DNA of 17,495 bases, from positions 1 through 17,495 of the forward strand of contig CALFSR010000183.1 of assembly GCA_937916565.1 (NCBI GenBank). The letters are read 5' to 3'. Source of the DNA: an uncultured Bacillota bacterium. GTDB lineage: Bacteria; Bacillota; Limnochordia; Limnochordales; ZCTH02-B6. Below the pieces are notes generated by a model. The model was not told where the DNA came from and made no database searches. It worked only from the letters and a program-made list of their open reading frames with translations. The position numbers and the translations under genes are program-made. Below are positions 8,086-15,182 of this stretch, in pieces; positions within the stretch are counted from its first letter, which is position 1, and each line of letters opens with the position of its first letter.

Positions 8086-9093
8086 CTAGGGCGCCTCCGC
8101 CGGCGCGGGGCCGGTCGAGCGCCCCACGTGCAAGTACGGGTCAAGGACGACCCGTTGGGGCGTCCCGTCGTTTTGCAGCGATTCGATGAGGAGCTGCACG
8201 GCGACGCGGCCCATCTCCCGCATGGGCTGCACGACGGTGGTGAGCGGAGGGCTCGCGATCTCCGCCAGGGGCGTCCCGTCAAAGCCCACCACCGACAGCT
8301 CCGCCGGCACCTTCACGCCTGCCGCCGCGGCCGCCTGCAGGACACCGATGGCCAGCATGTCGTTGGCGCAAAACACGGCCGTCGGGCGCGGGCTCATCCC
8401 AAGAAGCGCCTGGCTCGCCCGCATGCCGGCATGGATGCCGGAGCCGTCGGCCTCGATGACCATCGGCGCGACGCCCGTCTCCTGCAAGGCTTCGGCAAAG
8501 CCCCGCTGGCGCTCCGCGCTGGAGTGGATATGGGCCGGCTCGCTGACCATAGCCAGGCGGCGGTGGCCCAGATCCAGAAGGTGCCGGGCGGCCAGGCCGG
8601 CTCCGGCCCGGTCGTTGGTCAGCACCCGGTTGACTTGGGCGGACGGCACGTCGCGGGCCATCAGGGTGATGGGGTAGCGGCCTTTGCTTAAGCTGAGGAC
8701 GAGGCGGTCGTCGTGCGCGGCCGTGGCAAAGATGATGCCGTCGATGCCCTTGCGGCGCAGGACGCTGACGTAGCCGGCTTGCTTGCGCGTGTCGTCGCCG
8801 ACGTTGCAGATGACGCAGTTGTAGTTTTGGTTCGCGGCCGCATCTTCGACGCCCCAGGCGACTTCCGCGAAGAAGGGGTTGCTGATGTCGGGCACCAGCA
8901 GCGCCAGGAGCCGCGTCCGCTTGGTCATGAGGGCCGATGCCACCAGGTTGGGCTCATAGCCCAGCCGGTTCATGGCCTCCTGCACCCGCCGGCGGGTGGA
9001 TTCCTTGACGTATGGGCTGTTGTTGATCACGCGGGAGACGGTGGCCAGCGAGACCCCGGCTTCCCGGGCGACATCGTAGATGGTGATGGACAT
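8086..9093 (-). CDS. LacI-family transcriptional regulator, CcpA-like DNA-binding head
   Basis: A 335-residue regulator with an N-terminal helix-turn-helix (residues 4-24, ITIYDVAREAGVSLATVSRVIN), a hinge helix (48-58, PNLVASALMTK) with Leu55 placed to intercalate at a central CpG, and a periplasmic-binding-protein-like effector domain (about 62-330). Recognition positions Leu16-Ala17-Thr18 resemble the Met-Ala-Thr of CcpA, which reads TGTAAnCGnTTACA-type sites; two such sites occur in this window, at 13893 and 15152. It most likely represses the transporter and dehydrogenase genes until a sugar or sugar phosphate binds. The N-terminus of the fold fixes ATG 9093; the ribosome site (AGAGG, very close to the ATG) is weak. 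It follows the ATPase gene by 105 bp on the same strand. It is unlikely to be CcpA itself, since it is embedded in a transporter cluster. Confidence 0.88.
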   Translation of the reverse strand: MSITIYDVAREAGVSLATVSRVINNSPYVKESTRRRVQEAMNRLGYEPNLVASALMTKRTRLLALLVPDISNPFFAEVAWGVEDAAANQNYNCVICNVGDDTRKQAGYVSVLRRKGIDGIIFATAAHDDRLVLSLSKGRYPITLMARDVPSAQVNRVLTNDRAGAGLAARHLLDLGHRRLAMVSEPAHIHSSAERQRGFAEALQETGVAPMVIEADGSGIHAGMRASQALLGMSPRPTAVFCANDMLAIGVLQAAAAAGVKVPAELSVVGFDGTPLAEIASPPLTTVVQPMREMGRVAVQLLIESLQNDGTPQRVVLDPYLHVGRSTGPAPAEAP

Positions 9094-9198
9094 AGCCTCT
9101 ATACTTCGCCCATGCCCGGCCGGTTCCCTAGCGCCGCCCCGACACCCGGCGGGCGGCGCCATAGGGCGCGAATGGGCGCGGCGATGCGGCCGCGCCCT

Positions 9199-10392
9199 CT
9201 ACGAGGCGGCGGCGACGGCCTGGGCTCCGGCCTCTCCTGGCAGTACGTACATGCCTCGCGGCGAAAACCGCAGCCGCACCGGCGTGCCCGGCGGCAGCAT
9301 CGGCCCCGCCAGGTTGGTGTCGAGCACCATGAGATCACCGGCAGCGGTTTCGACCATGTACTCAGCGCTCATGCCCTGGTAAAAGGCGTCTACGACCCGG
9401 CCGGGCAGGCCGCCTTCGGCGGGCGTGCTTGCGTCGCCGGCCGCACTGCCCGCGCCCGGCGCGCCAGCTGCCCCGGCAGGCTGAGCCGCTCCCGATGGCC
9501 CGGCCGTTTCCGCAGGCCCGGCCGGCTCCATGACGATGGCCTCGGGCCGGACCATGAGCAGCCGCCGGCCGTCAATCAGGTGTCCAGGCGGCTCGGGCAC
9601 CCGGTAGTTGCCCACCCATACTTGCCCGCCGCGGACTTCCGCCTCCAGCAGATTCGCGTCGCCGATGAACTTGGCCACAAAGGCGTTGGCCGGCCGCTGG
9701 TACAGCTCCTCCGGCGGGCCGATCTGCTGGATGACACCGTCCTTCATCACGACGATGACGTCCGACAAGGCGAGCGCCTCCGACTGGTCGTGGGTCACGT
9801 AAATGCTCGTGATCCCCAGTTGCTGCTGCAGCGAACGCAATTCGTGCCGCACCTGCTTGCGCAGCTTGGCGTCGAGGTTGGACAAGGGTTCGTCCAACAG
9901 CAGTACCTTCGGCCGCATGACGAGGGCCCGCGCCAGGGCGACCCGCTGCTGCTGGCCGCCGGAAAGCTGTGACGGCGCGCGGGTTTCCAGCCCCGCGAGA
10001 CCCACCAGCGCCAGCGCCTCCCCGACCGCCTTGCGGATGTCCGCTGGGGGCACCCGCAGGTTGCGCAGGCCGTACGCCACGTTCTCAAACACGTTGAGGT
10101 GGGGGAATAGGGCGTACGATTGAAACACCATGGTGATCGGCCGCTGGCTGGCCGGCTGGTGGGTCACGTCCTGGTCCCCGATGAAAAGGCGGCCGGAGCT
10201 GACGGTTTCGAGTCCCGCGATGATGCGCAGGGTTGTCGTTTTGCCGCAGCCCGACGGGCCGAGGAGCGTTACCATCTTTTGCCCCGGAATCTCGAGGGAG
10301 ACGTCGTTTACCGCCACCACCGGGCCGAACCGTTTGGTGACCTTCTCAAGCCGCACGGGCGCTCCCATGCCCGCTGGCGTCGATTTCGTCAT
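9199..10392 (-). CDS. FbpC/AfuC/PotA-type ABC transporter ATP-binding protein with low-complexity insert
   Basis: A 397-residue cytoplasmic ATPase energising the fused permease encoded upstream. Walker A GPSGCGKTT is at residues 45-53, signature LSGGQQQ at 143-149, Walker B VLLLDEP at 163-169, and H-loop His201 in THDQ. After the ATPase domain come OB/TOBE-type regulatory segments (about 240 to the end). These are interrupted at about residues 289-328 by a roughly 40-residue stretch of almost only Ala, Gly, Pro, Ser, Thr and Glu, which looks like a flexible linker. PSNLDAKLR and ALSDVIVVMKDGVIQQIGPPEELY are typical of the spermidine/iron/maltose ATPase group. ATG 10392 has AAGGTGG eight bases upstream; the gene begins 50 bases after the permease stop. 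The family does not specify the substrate. Confidence 0.88.
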   Translation of the reverse strand: MTKSTPAGMGAPVRLEKVTKRFGPVVAVNDVSLEIPGQKMVTLLGPSGCGKTTTLRIIAGLETVSSGRLFIGDQDVTHQPASQRPITMVFQSYALFPHLNVFENVAYGLRNLRVPPADIRKAVGEALALVGLAGLETRAPSQLSGGQQQRVALARALVMRPKVLLLDEPLSNLDAKLRKQVRHELRSLQQQLGITSIYVTHDQSEALALSDVIVVMKDGVIQQIGPPEELYQRPANAFVAKFIGDANLLEAEVRGGQVWVGNYRVPEPPGHLIDGRRLLMVRPEAIVMEPAGPAETAGPSGAAQPAGAAGAPGAGSAAGDASTPAEGGLPGRVVDAFYQGMSAEYMVETAAGDLMVLDTNLAGPMLPPGTPVRLRFSPRGMYVLPGEAGAQAVAAAS

Positions 10393-10442
10393 GGATGGTC
10401 CACCTTTCCCGGAAACCTTCATTCCCGGACGCCTTGGCGGCG

Positions 10443-12695
10443 TCAGAGCGTCGCGGCCGGCCCCGCGCGCCGGCCGGTCCGGTGGAGTACGACGTTGAGC
10501 ACCAGCACCACCACGGCCATGGCCGCGATGAGCACGCACGACAAGGCCGCTCCCCGGCCGATGCTGCCGTGGCCGACCCACGACAAGATAAGCACCGTGG
10601 CCAGGTTGGTGCTGGGCGTCACCAGAAAGATGACTTGGCTTATCGCGGTCATCGCCCGCACAAAGGAGAACATGAGCCCGGAAATGACCGCGGGGACAAG
10701 GAGCGGGAACAGGATGCGCCGCAGCGTCGTCACGTTGGACGCCCGCAGCGTCGTTGACGCCTCCTCCAGGGAACGGTCGATCTGCTGCAAGGCCGCGAGG
10801 CCGCTGCGGATGCCCACGGGCATGTTGCGGAAGACGAAGGCCAAGACGATGATGAGCTCCGTCCCCGTCAGCCGCAGCGCGCCGCTGTTAAACGCGAGCA
10901 CGTAGCCGATGCCCATGACGGTTCCGGGCACCGCGAAGGACAGCATCGACGTGAACTCCAGGAGCGACCGGCCCGGAAAGCGGAGCCGCCCGACCACGTA
11001 CGCGAGAAGGAAGCCGACCAGGGCGGACGGTACCGACGCGATGGCCGCAAGGCGTGCCGTGTCGAGAAAGACGCCGATGCCGCTGGTGCGCAGCGCCTCG
11101 TAATGCTCCAGCGTGAACGTGTTGTTGAAGCCCCACAGCTTGACGAAGCTTCCGAAGAACACCGAAGCGTAAAGCATGAACCCAAGCAGCGTCCACAGAA
11201 CGAACGCGGCCGTCATCGGATACTCCAGGACGCCCGGCAGGGGGCTTGGGTTTCCGCCCGTGGGCTTTCCGGTGACGGTCACGTACGACGCCCGCCCGAT
11301 CCAATAGTGCTGCAGGGCGAACACGCCCACCGTCATAAACAGCAGGATGACGCCGTACACCGCCGCCTCGTTTTGGTTGAACCGGCCCTCGATGGCGAAA
11401 AACACCTCGGTAGGCAAGAACGGCACGCCCCCGCCCAGGATGAGCGGGTTGCCGAAGTCGGCGAGGCTCTCGATCACGCACAACAAAAACGCGTTGGCCA
11501 CGCCGGGGCGCAGCAGCGGCCAGGTGACCGTGTGGAACAGGCGCCAGCGGGACGCCCGCAGCGTTTGCGCGGCCTCTTCCATAGCCGGGTCCAAAGAGCG
11601 GACGACGCCGGTTAGGACCAGATACGCCAGGGGAGTAAAGGCCAGCACCTGGGCGACGCCTACACCCAGCGGCCCGTAAAACGCGTTGGTCGAGAGGCCC
11701 AGGATCTGGTTCGTGATGAAGCCTTGCCGCCCGAACATGTAGATCATGGACAAGCCCAGCACAAAGGGCGGCGTGATCATGGACAGGGTCGAGATCGGCC
11801 CCATCAAGGAACGGATGGGAAACCGGCTGCGCTGCGCGAGCAACGCGAAGGAGAGCCCCAGCGCCGTCGAGACGAGCCCCACGCTCAATGCCAGCAGCAC
11901 GCTGTTGCGCAAGGCGCCAAAGCCGGTGTACAGCGCCGACAGGCAGTAGCCGGACGCGGCACCGGTCACTGTCCACAGGGCAATGCGCCGCCAGTTTTGC
12001 CCAAGCTCGGTCCGGTGAAGGACAACCTGCCAGGCAAGGGCCACGAGACCCGACGCCAAGCCGACCCAAAGGGCCAGGCGCCGCTCGCTCAGCTCCGTCC
12101 ACGGGTTTTCAAAGAGAAAGAAGGTTGGAGACCGCAGCGTCTGCCGGAAGACGTCCAACGTGAACCGGTCCCGCACCCAGACGCTTGTCACGAGCATGGC
12201 CCAAAGGGGATACAGGATAAAGACCGCGATGAAAGCCGCCAGCCACAAAATGGCCGCGCCCGCGAACGGCTCCACCCGCAAGAGGCCGCCGTAGGACAGC
12301 GACATCCCCGCGACGCTGAGGAAACCCAGAAAGACGACGACCGCTCCCAGGCCAAACGGTTCGTTGCGGGTCAAAAGGTGCCCGATGGTTACCGCCGCTC
12401 CGGCAGCCGAGACCGCCAGCATGGCCCGGCCCGCGGCCCGGGTCGGGAAAGCCGGCCGGCCCAAGACCACCAGGACGCCCGCGAGCGCCAACGCCGCGGC
12501 GATGGGCCAAGCTTCAAATGCGAGGCGCAACCCGGTGCGGGCGGCGTCGTACGCCAGCACGTTGACGCCTTGGCGAGACCAGGGCAACAGCAGCCCGCCG
12601 GCCAGGATGATGAGCCCCCACCAAAAGGCGCTGCCGGCGCGGCCTTGGGCCGCGGCGCCGTACTCGGAAAGCTGGGCAACAGGGCGAACGGACAA
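10443..12695 (-). CDS. Fused two-domain ABC importer permease (FbpB/AfuB type)
   Basis: A 750-residue membrane protein with two binding-protein-dependent permease domains in one chain. Each carries an EAA coupling loop: EEAAQTLRASRWRLF from residue 373 and EEASTTLRASNVTTL from residue 644, both followed by PLLxPxV. The first 300 or so residues hold extra hydrophobic segments, making it longer than the roughly 500-residue FbpB proteins and nearer the large AfuB-type permeases. Start is TTG 12695: GGAGGT at 12703-12708 sits seven bases away, while the nearby ATG at 12700 is in another frame and too close to that site. The gene lies between the SBP gene, separated by a perfect stem-loop, and the ATPase gene. 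It would take up an anionic or chelated small molecule; iron, sugar phosphate, phosphonate or thiamine are all known for this class. Confidence 0.88.
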   Translation of the reverse strand: MSVRPVAQLSEYGAAAQGRAGSAFWWGLIILAGGLLLPWSRQGVNVLAYDAARTGLRLAFEAWPIAAALALAGVLVVLGRPAFPTRAAGRAMLAVSAAGAAVTIGHLLTRNEPFGLGAVVVFLGFLSVAGMSLSYGGLLRVEPFAGAAILWLAAFIAVFILYPLWAMLVTSVWVRDRFTLDVFRQTLRSPTFFLFENPWTELSERRLALWVGLASGLVALAWQVVLHRTELGQNWRRIALWTVTGAASGYCLSALYTGFGALRNSVLLALSVGLVSTALGLSFALLAQRSRFPIRSLMGPISTLSMITPPFVLGLSMIYMFGRQGFITNQILGLSTNAFYGPLGVGVAQVLAFTPLAYLVLTGVVRSLDPAMEEAAQTLRASRWRLFHTVTWPLLRPGVANAFLLCVIESLADFGNPLILGGGVPFLPTEVFFAIEGRFNQNEAAVYGVILLFMTVGVFALQHYWIGRASYVTVTGKPTGGNPSPLPGVLEYPMTAAFVLWTLLGFMLYASVFFGSFVKLWGFNNTFTLEHYEALRTSGIGVFLDTARLAAIASVPSALVGFLLAYVVGRLRFPGRSLLEFTSMLSFAVPGTVMGIGYVLAFNSGALRLTGTELIIVLAFVFRNMPVGIRSGLAALQQIDRSLEEASTTLRASNVTTLRRILFPLLVPAVISGLMFSFVRAMTAISQVIFLVTPSTNLATVLILSWVGHGSIGRGAALSCVLIAAMAVVVLVLNVVLHRTGRRAGPAATL

Positions 12696-12717
12696 GCCAT
12701 CAACCTCCGCCGAAGGC

Positions 12718-12749
12718 GGCGGGAAGGGCGCACCGGCGCCCTTCCCGCC
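12718..12749 (-). other. Perfect 14-bp stem-loop between SBP and permease genes
   Basis: GGCGGGAAGGGCGC at 12718-12731 pairs exactly with 12736-12749 around the loop ACCG. It falls in the 86-bp gap after the SBP stop (12782) and just before the permease ribosome site. On the minus strand the stem is followed by CTTCGGCGGAGG, with no T-run, so it should not act as a full intrinsic terminator. A known role for such intercistronic hairpins (malE-malF is the textbook case) is to protect the upstream message from 3' exonucleases, so the SBP is made in excess over the permease. Confidence 0.8.
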
Positions 12750-12781
12750 AGCGAATCACCAGCTTTTCATAAACGGGGCCG

Positions 12782-13825
12782 TCAGTTGCGCGGCTTGGGA
12801 AGCGGATAAATCTCGCTCGTCCACCGCGAGACGACAGCGTCCCGCACCTCCGGATCGCCCCAGTGCGCGAAGTCGTACGGGATGACGCGCACCTCGTCAA
12901 ACCGGGGCGCCTGCTCATGCAAAGGCGTGTTGACGTTCGTGGGCAGCTGGTACGAGTCGCCCCGCTGCGCCGCCAGCACCTGGGCCTCGGGCGACAGCGC
13001 CCACTCGATAAACCGGATGGCGCCTTCCCGGTTGGGGCCGTTGCGCACGAGGCTCAAGCCGCCGATCTCAAAGCCGGTGCCGTCGGCAGGCGCCCGCACG
13101 CTCACCGGGAATCCCTGGATTGCCTGGTTGAGGGCGTCGTGCATGAACGTGACGCCGATGGCCACCTCGCCGCGGCCGGCCAGCAGGCCAGGCTCGGCAC
13201 CCGCCCGGGTGTACTGGGCGATGTTGAAGTGCAGATCCCGCAGGATTCGCCAGCCTTCGTCCTCGCCGTAGATCTGCAGGATGGTGGCGAGCATCGTGTA
13301 ACCCGTGCCCGACGTGTTGGGGTTGGGCATGGCCACCAGGTTCCGGTAGATGGGGTTCGTCAAATCTTTCCACGTAAGCGGGACGGGCAGCCCCATGCTG
13401 GCCAGCAGCTGGTCGTTGACCGCCCAGCCAAGGATGCCGGCGTACAGGGGCAGGTACGTCTCGCCCGTCACTTGCCGGAACGCGGGGACCAGGTCATCCC
13501 ACGACGACGGCCGGTAAAACTCCGTGAGGCCCTCGGTGAAGGCGACGAGGTGCGGGTCACCCGTACCGCCGAACCACACGTCAAAGGTCGGGTTGGCGCG
13601 CTCGGCGCGCAGGCGGGCCAAGCCTTCGCCGCTGCTCAAGCGGATGTATTCGAGATTAATGCCGGTCGCCTTGGGGAACTCCTCCTTGATTACGTCGCAC
13701 CAGACCACGTTGGGGCTGCAGAGCACCGTGACGGTCCCTTGCGCGCCCGCGGCGGGCGCGAGCACAATCCCGGCGACCACCAGGCAGCTCATCGCCAGCC
13801 ACAACATCCTTGCCGTCTTTGTCAA
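12782..13825 (-). CDS. FbpA/AfuA-type extracytoplasmic SBP lacking the ferric Tyr dyad
   Basis: A 347-residue SBP of the COG1840 (AfuA/FbpA/PhnS) group that feeds the fused permease. The signal peptide spans about residues 1-28 (TKTARM, hydrophobic core, cleavage at AGA before QG) without a lipobox. The mature protein opens VTVLCSP and has RLSSGEGLARLRAE and VWFGGTGDPH, typical of the group. Where ferric-binding members have adjacent tyrosines, this one reads TFMHDALN, with His229-Asp230. I recall a His-Asp pair contacting the sugar in the hexose-phosphate binder AfuA, so sugar phosphate is a reasonable guess, not proof. I chose TTG 13825 because AGGAGG (complement at 13835-13840) lies nine bases upstream and a compact signal peptide follows. 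A GTG at 13867 would add 14 residues but lacks a ribosome site. First gene of the minus-strand cluster. Confidence 0.85.
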   Translation of the reverse strand: MTKTARMLWLAMSCLVVAGIVLAPAAGAQGTVTVLCSPNVVWCDVIKEEFPKATGINLEYIRLSSGEGLARLRAERANPTFDVWFGGTGDPHLVAFTEGLTEFYRPSSWDDLVPAFRQVTGETYLPLYAGILGWAVNDQLLASMGLPVPLTWKDLTNPIYRNLVAMPNPNTSGTGYTMLATILQIYGEDEGWRILRDLHFNIAQYTRAGAEPGLLAGRGEVAIGVTFMHDALNQAIQGFPVSVRAPADGTGFEIGGLSLVRNGPNREGAIRFIEWALSPEAQVLAAQRGDSYQLPTNVNTPLHEQAPRFDEVRVIPYDFAHWGDPEVRDAVVSRWTSEIYPLPKPRN

Positions 13826-14227
13826 TCGCCTCGCCCTCCTCACATTTAGCCTATTGCGCTCTATCACCCGGGGCCCCGGGAACGAGCCAATCGTAAGCGC
13901 TTACACCTTGCGCCGCACAAACCCCGCGGCCGTCGGCCCGCGGGGCCAGGTGATTAAGTGACGCCACCAGCTTTTTCTGAAACTCTGAGTACAAGATACA
14001 TTCAACAGCTTGGCAAGAAATCCCTCTTGTGGTCCATTGCAGAAACGGTGGGCGTGACGGTTGGGCGCGGAAAAAGGCGCCGCCCTCCCAAAAAGGGCGA
14101 ACCATCCGGGGCCACCCGGTGTTGCCAGTAAGCGTACGGGCCCCACTTTCGCCGTGTTGTGACGCTCAGGCGGACTGGCGCCATGCACTCCGCCGTGGTA
14201 GGCTACAAATCGGAAAGGGGTTGTCCC
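13826..14227. promoter_or_regulatory. Divergent control region between the AfuA-like SBP and HAD phosphatase genes
   Basis: This 402-bp stretch contains no convincing gene. It holds the LacI-type operator at 13893-13904 and a perfect 8-bp inverted repeat, CCCCGCGG at 13922-13929 with CCGCGGGG at 13938-13945. Two minus-strand promoter candidates can be drawn: TTGCCA-17-TGTACT (complement of 14011-14016 and 13988-13993), and TTGTGC-19-TACGAT (complement of 13915-13920 and 13890-13895). The -10 of the second overlaps the operator. A half-operator-like GTAAGCGTAC is at 14128-14137, about 90 bp before the HAD start. An AT-richer patch at roughly 13964-14045 stands out from the surrounding GC-rich DNA and is the most likely promoter zone. 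No clear plus-strand promoter was found. Confidence 0.5.
13893..13904. promoter_or_regulatory. LacI/CcpA-type operator upstream of the AfuA-like SBP gene
   Basis: GTAAGCGCTTAC is a perfect 12-bp palindrome with the central CG typical of LacI-family operators. Extended by one base each side it reads CGTAAGCGCTTACA, one mismatch from a fully symmetric TGTAAGCGCTTACA. It lies 67 bp upstream of the SBP start codon, within a possible -10 region. The LacI-family regulator encoded in the same cluster has CcpA-like recognition residues and is the obvious candidate to bind it. Direct binding is inferred. Confidence 0.75.
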
Positions 14228-15073
14228 ATGGCCGGGTATCGATTGCTCGTGACCGACGTGGACGGAACGCTGCTCGACCGCCGACACCAGTTGCCCGCCG
14301 AAAACGTTGCGGCCATCCGCGCACTAAAGGGAAGCGGTATCCTCTTTACGCTAGCCACCGGCCGCATCGAGCTGGCCGTGCGCCCGTTTGTGGAGGCATT
14401 GGGACTCAAGACGCCCCTCATCCTGTACAACGGTGCCCGCGTCGTGGACCCTACGACCGGAGAGTGCCTGTGGCAGGCCCACTTGCCCCCTGATTCCGTG
14501 GAAACCGCGCTCGGCATCCTGCGGGAGCTGCCAGTGGACGTGAACCTGTATTCGGAGGGTCGCCTGTACGTGGAGGCCGTCACGCCGCGGGTGCAGGACC
14601 ACCTCAACAAGGACAAGGTGGCTGCCCGCGAGGTGGGGGATTTGCTCGCCTTCTTCCGCAACGGCTGCCCCGGCCCCGTCACCAAACTGCTCATCATCGG
14701 GGAGGAGCCGGCCTTTGAGGCCTTCGCCCGGGAACTCGAGCGCAGGCTGGGCGATCCCATGCCCGTACACCTCGTGAGTTCCGATCCCATTTACCTCGAA
14801 ATGCTGCCCGCCGGAGCGTCCAAGGGAGAAGGCTTGCGGTGGCTGTGCCGCCTGCTGGGCGTCCCGCTGGAGCAGGTGGTGGCGGTGGGGGACGCCCCCA
14901 ACGACATCGACATGATCGAGGCAGCGGGCCTTGGCGTCGCGGTCGCCAACGCCCACCCGGACGTGCTGGCCGCGGCCGATTATGTCGCGCCGGCCTGCGA
15001 CGAGGGGGCCGTCGCCCACGTGATTCGCCGCTTTTTCTTGCCTGAGGACGCTCCTCAAGGTCCGAGCGCCTGA
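14228..15073 (+). CDS. Cof-type HAD-IIB phosphatase, probable sugar-phosphate phosphatase
   Basis: A 281-residue cytoplasmic hydrolase of the HAD superfamily, subclass IIB, whose members mostly remove phosphate from sugar phosphates or nucleotides such as FMN. Motif I is TDVDGTLLD with nucleophile Asp10 and acid/base Asp12; motif II is the Thr in TLATGR; motif III is Lys199 in ASKGEGL; motif IV is GDAPND with Asp222 and Asp226 for magnesium. The C2-type cap lies between about residues 85 and 190. ATG 14228 follows AAAGGGG by about seven bases, and the HAD fold starts directly after it; upstream in-frame codons to 14159 have no homology. Divergent from the AfuA-like SBP gene, with the dehydrogenase gene 109 bp downstream. 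Here a role in dephosphorylating an imported or internal sugar phosphate is attractive but inferred. Confidence 0.88.
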   Translation: MAGYRLLVTDVDGTLLDRRHQLPAENVAAIRALKGSGILFTLATGRIELAVRPFVEALGLKTPLILYNGARVVDPTTGECLWQAHLPPDSVETALGILRELPVDVNLYSEGRLYVEAVTPRVQDHLNKDKVAAREVGDLLAFFRNGCPGPVTKLLIIGEEPAFEAFARELERRLGDPMPVHLVSSDPIYLEMLPAGASKGEGLRWLCRLLGVPLEQVVAVGDAPNDIDMIEAAGLGVAVANAHPDVLAAADYVAPACDEGAVAHVIRRFFLPEDAPQGPSA

Positions 15074-15151
15074 CCGGTCTAGTCTCGAAATGCATCAAAC
15101 AAATTGAAATCAGCGGCAGGAGTCTCACCGCCGGCGCCGAATGCAGCAAAT

Positions 15152-15165
15152 TGTAAACGCTTACA
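15152..15165. promoter_or_regulatory. LacI/CcpA-type (cre-like) operator in front of the zinc dehydrogenase gene
   Basis: TGTAAACGCTTACA matches the Bacillus cre consensus TGWNANCGNTNWCA at every position; with one flanking base on each side it also fits WTGNAANCGNWWNCAW. It is one base short of perfect symmetry. It ends 17 bases before the chosen dehydrogenase start (15183), where a bound repressor would block transcription or elongation. It shares GTAA-CGCTTACA with the site at 13893, so one regulator may control both units. Confidence 0.78.
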
Positions 15166-15182
15166 TGCGTGGTGAAGGCGGC

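Noticed and set aside
9199..13825. Ferric iron or spermidine/putrescine transporter as a firm call
   Set aside because: ATPase and permease similarity cannot separate these substrates, and the SBP lacks the ferric tyrosine pair; the polyamine systems also normally have two separate permeases.
14081..14099. Terminator or attenuator on the minus strand (CGCCCT...AGGGCG with nearby T-run)
   Set aside because: The stem is only 6 bp, the T-run is offset from it, and no minus-strand gene ends nearby.
14128..14137. Third LacI operator, GTAAGCGTAC, upstream of the HAD gene
   Set aside because: Only the left half matches; the right half lacks two bases of spacing, so it is at best a half-site.
13901..14287. 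Small minus-strand gene in the divergent region
   Set aside because: It overlaps the HAD start and the control elements, and has no ribosome site or recognisable domain.
15141..15182. Upstream ATG start for the zinc dehydrogenase
   Set aside because: It would place a near-perfect cre-type operator inside the gene, has no well-spaced ribosome site, and adds residues before the normal family start.
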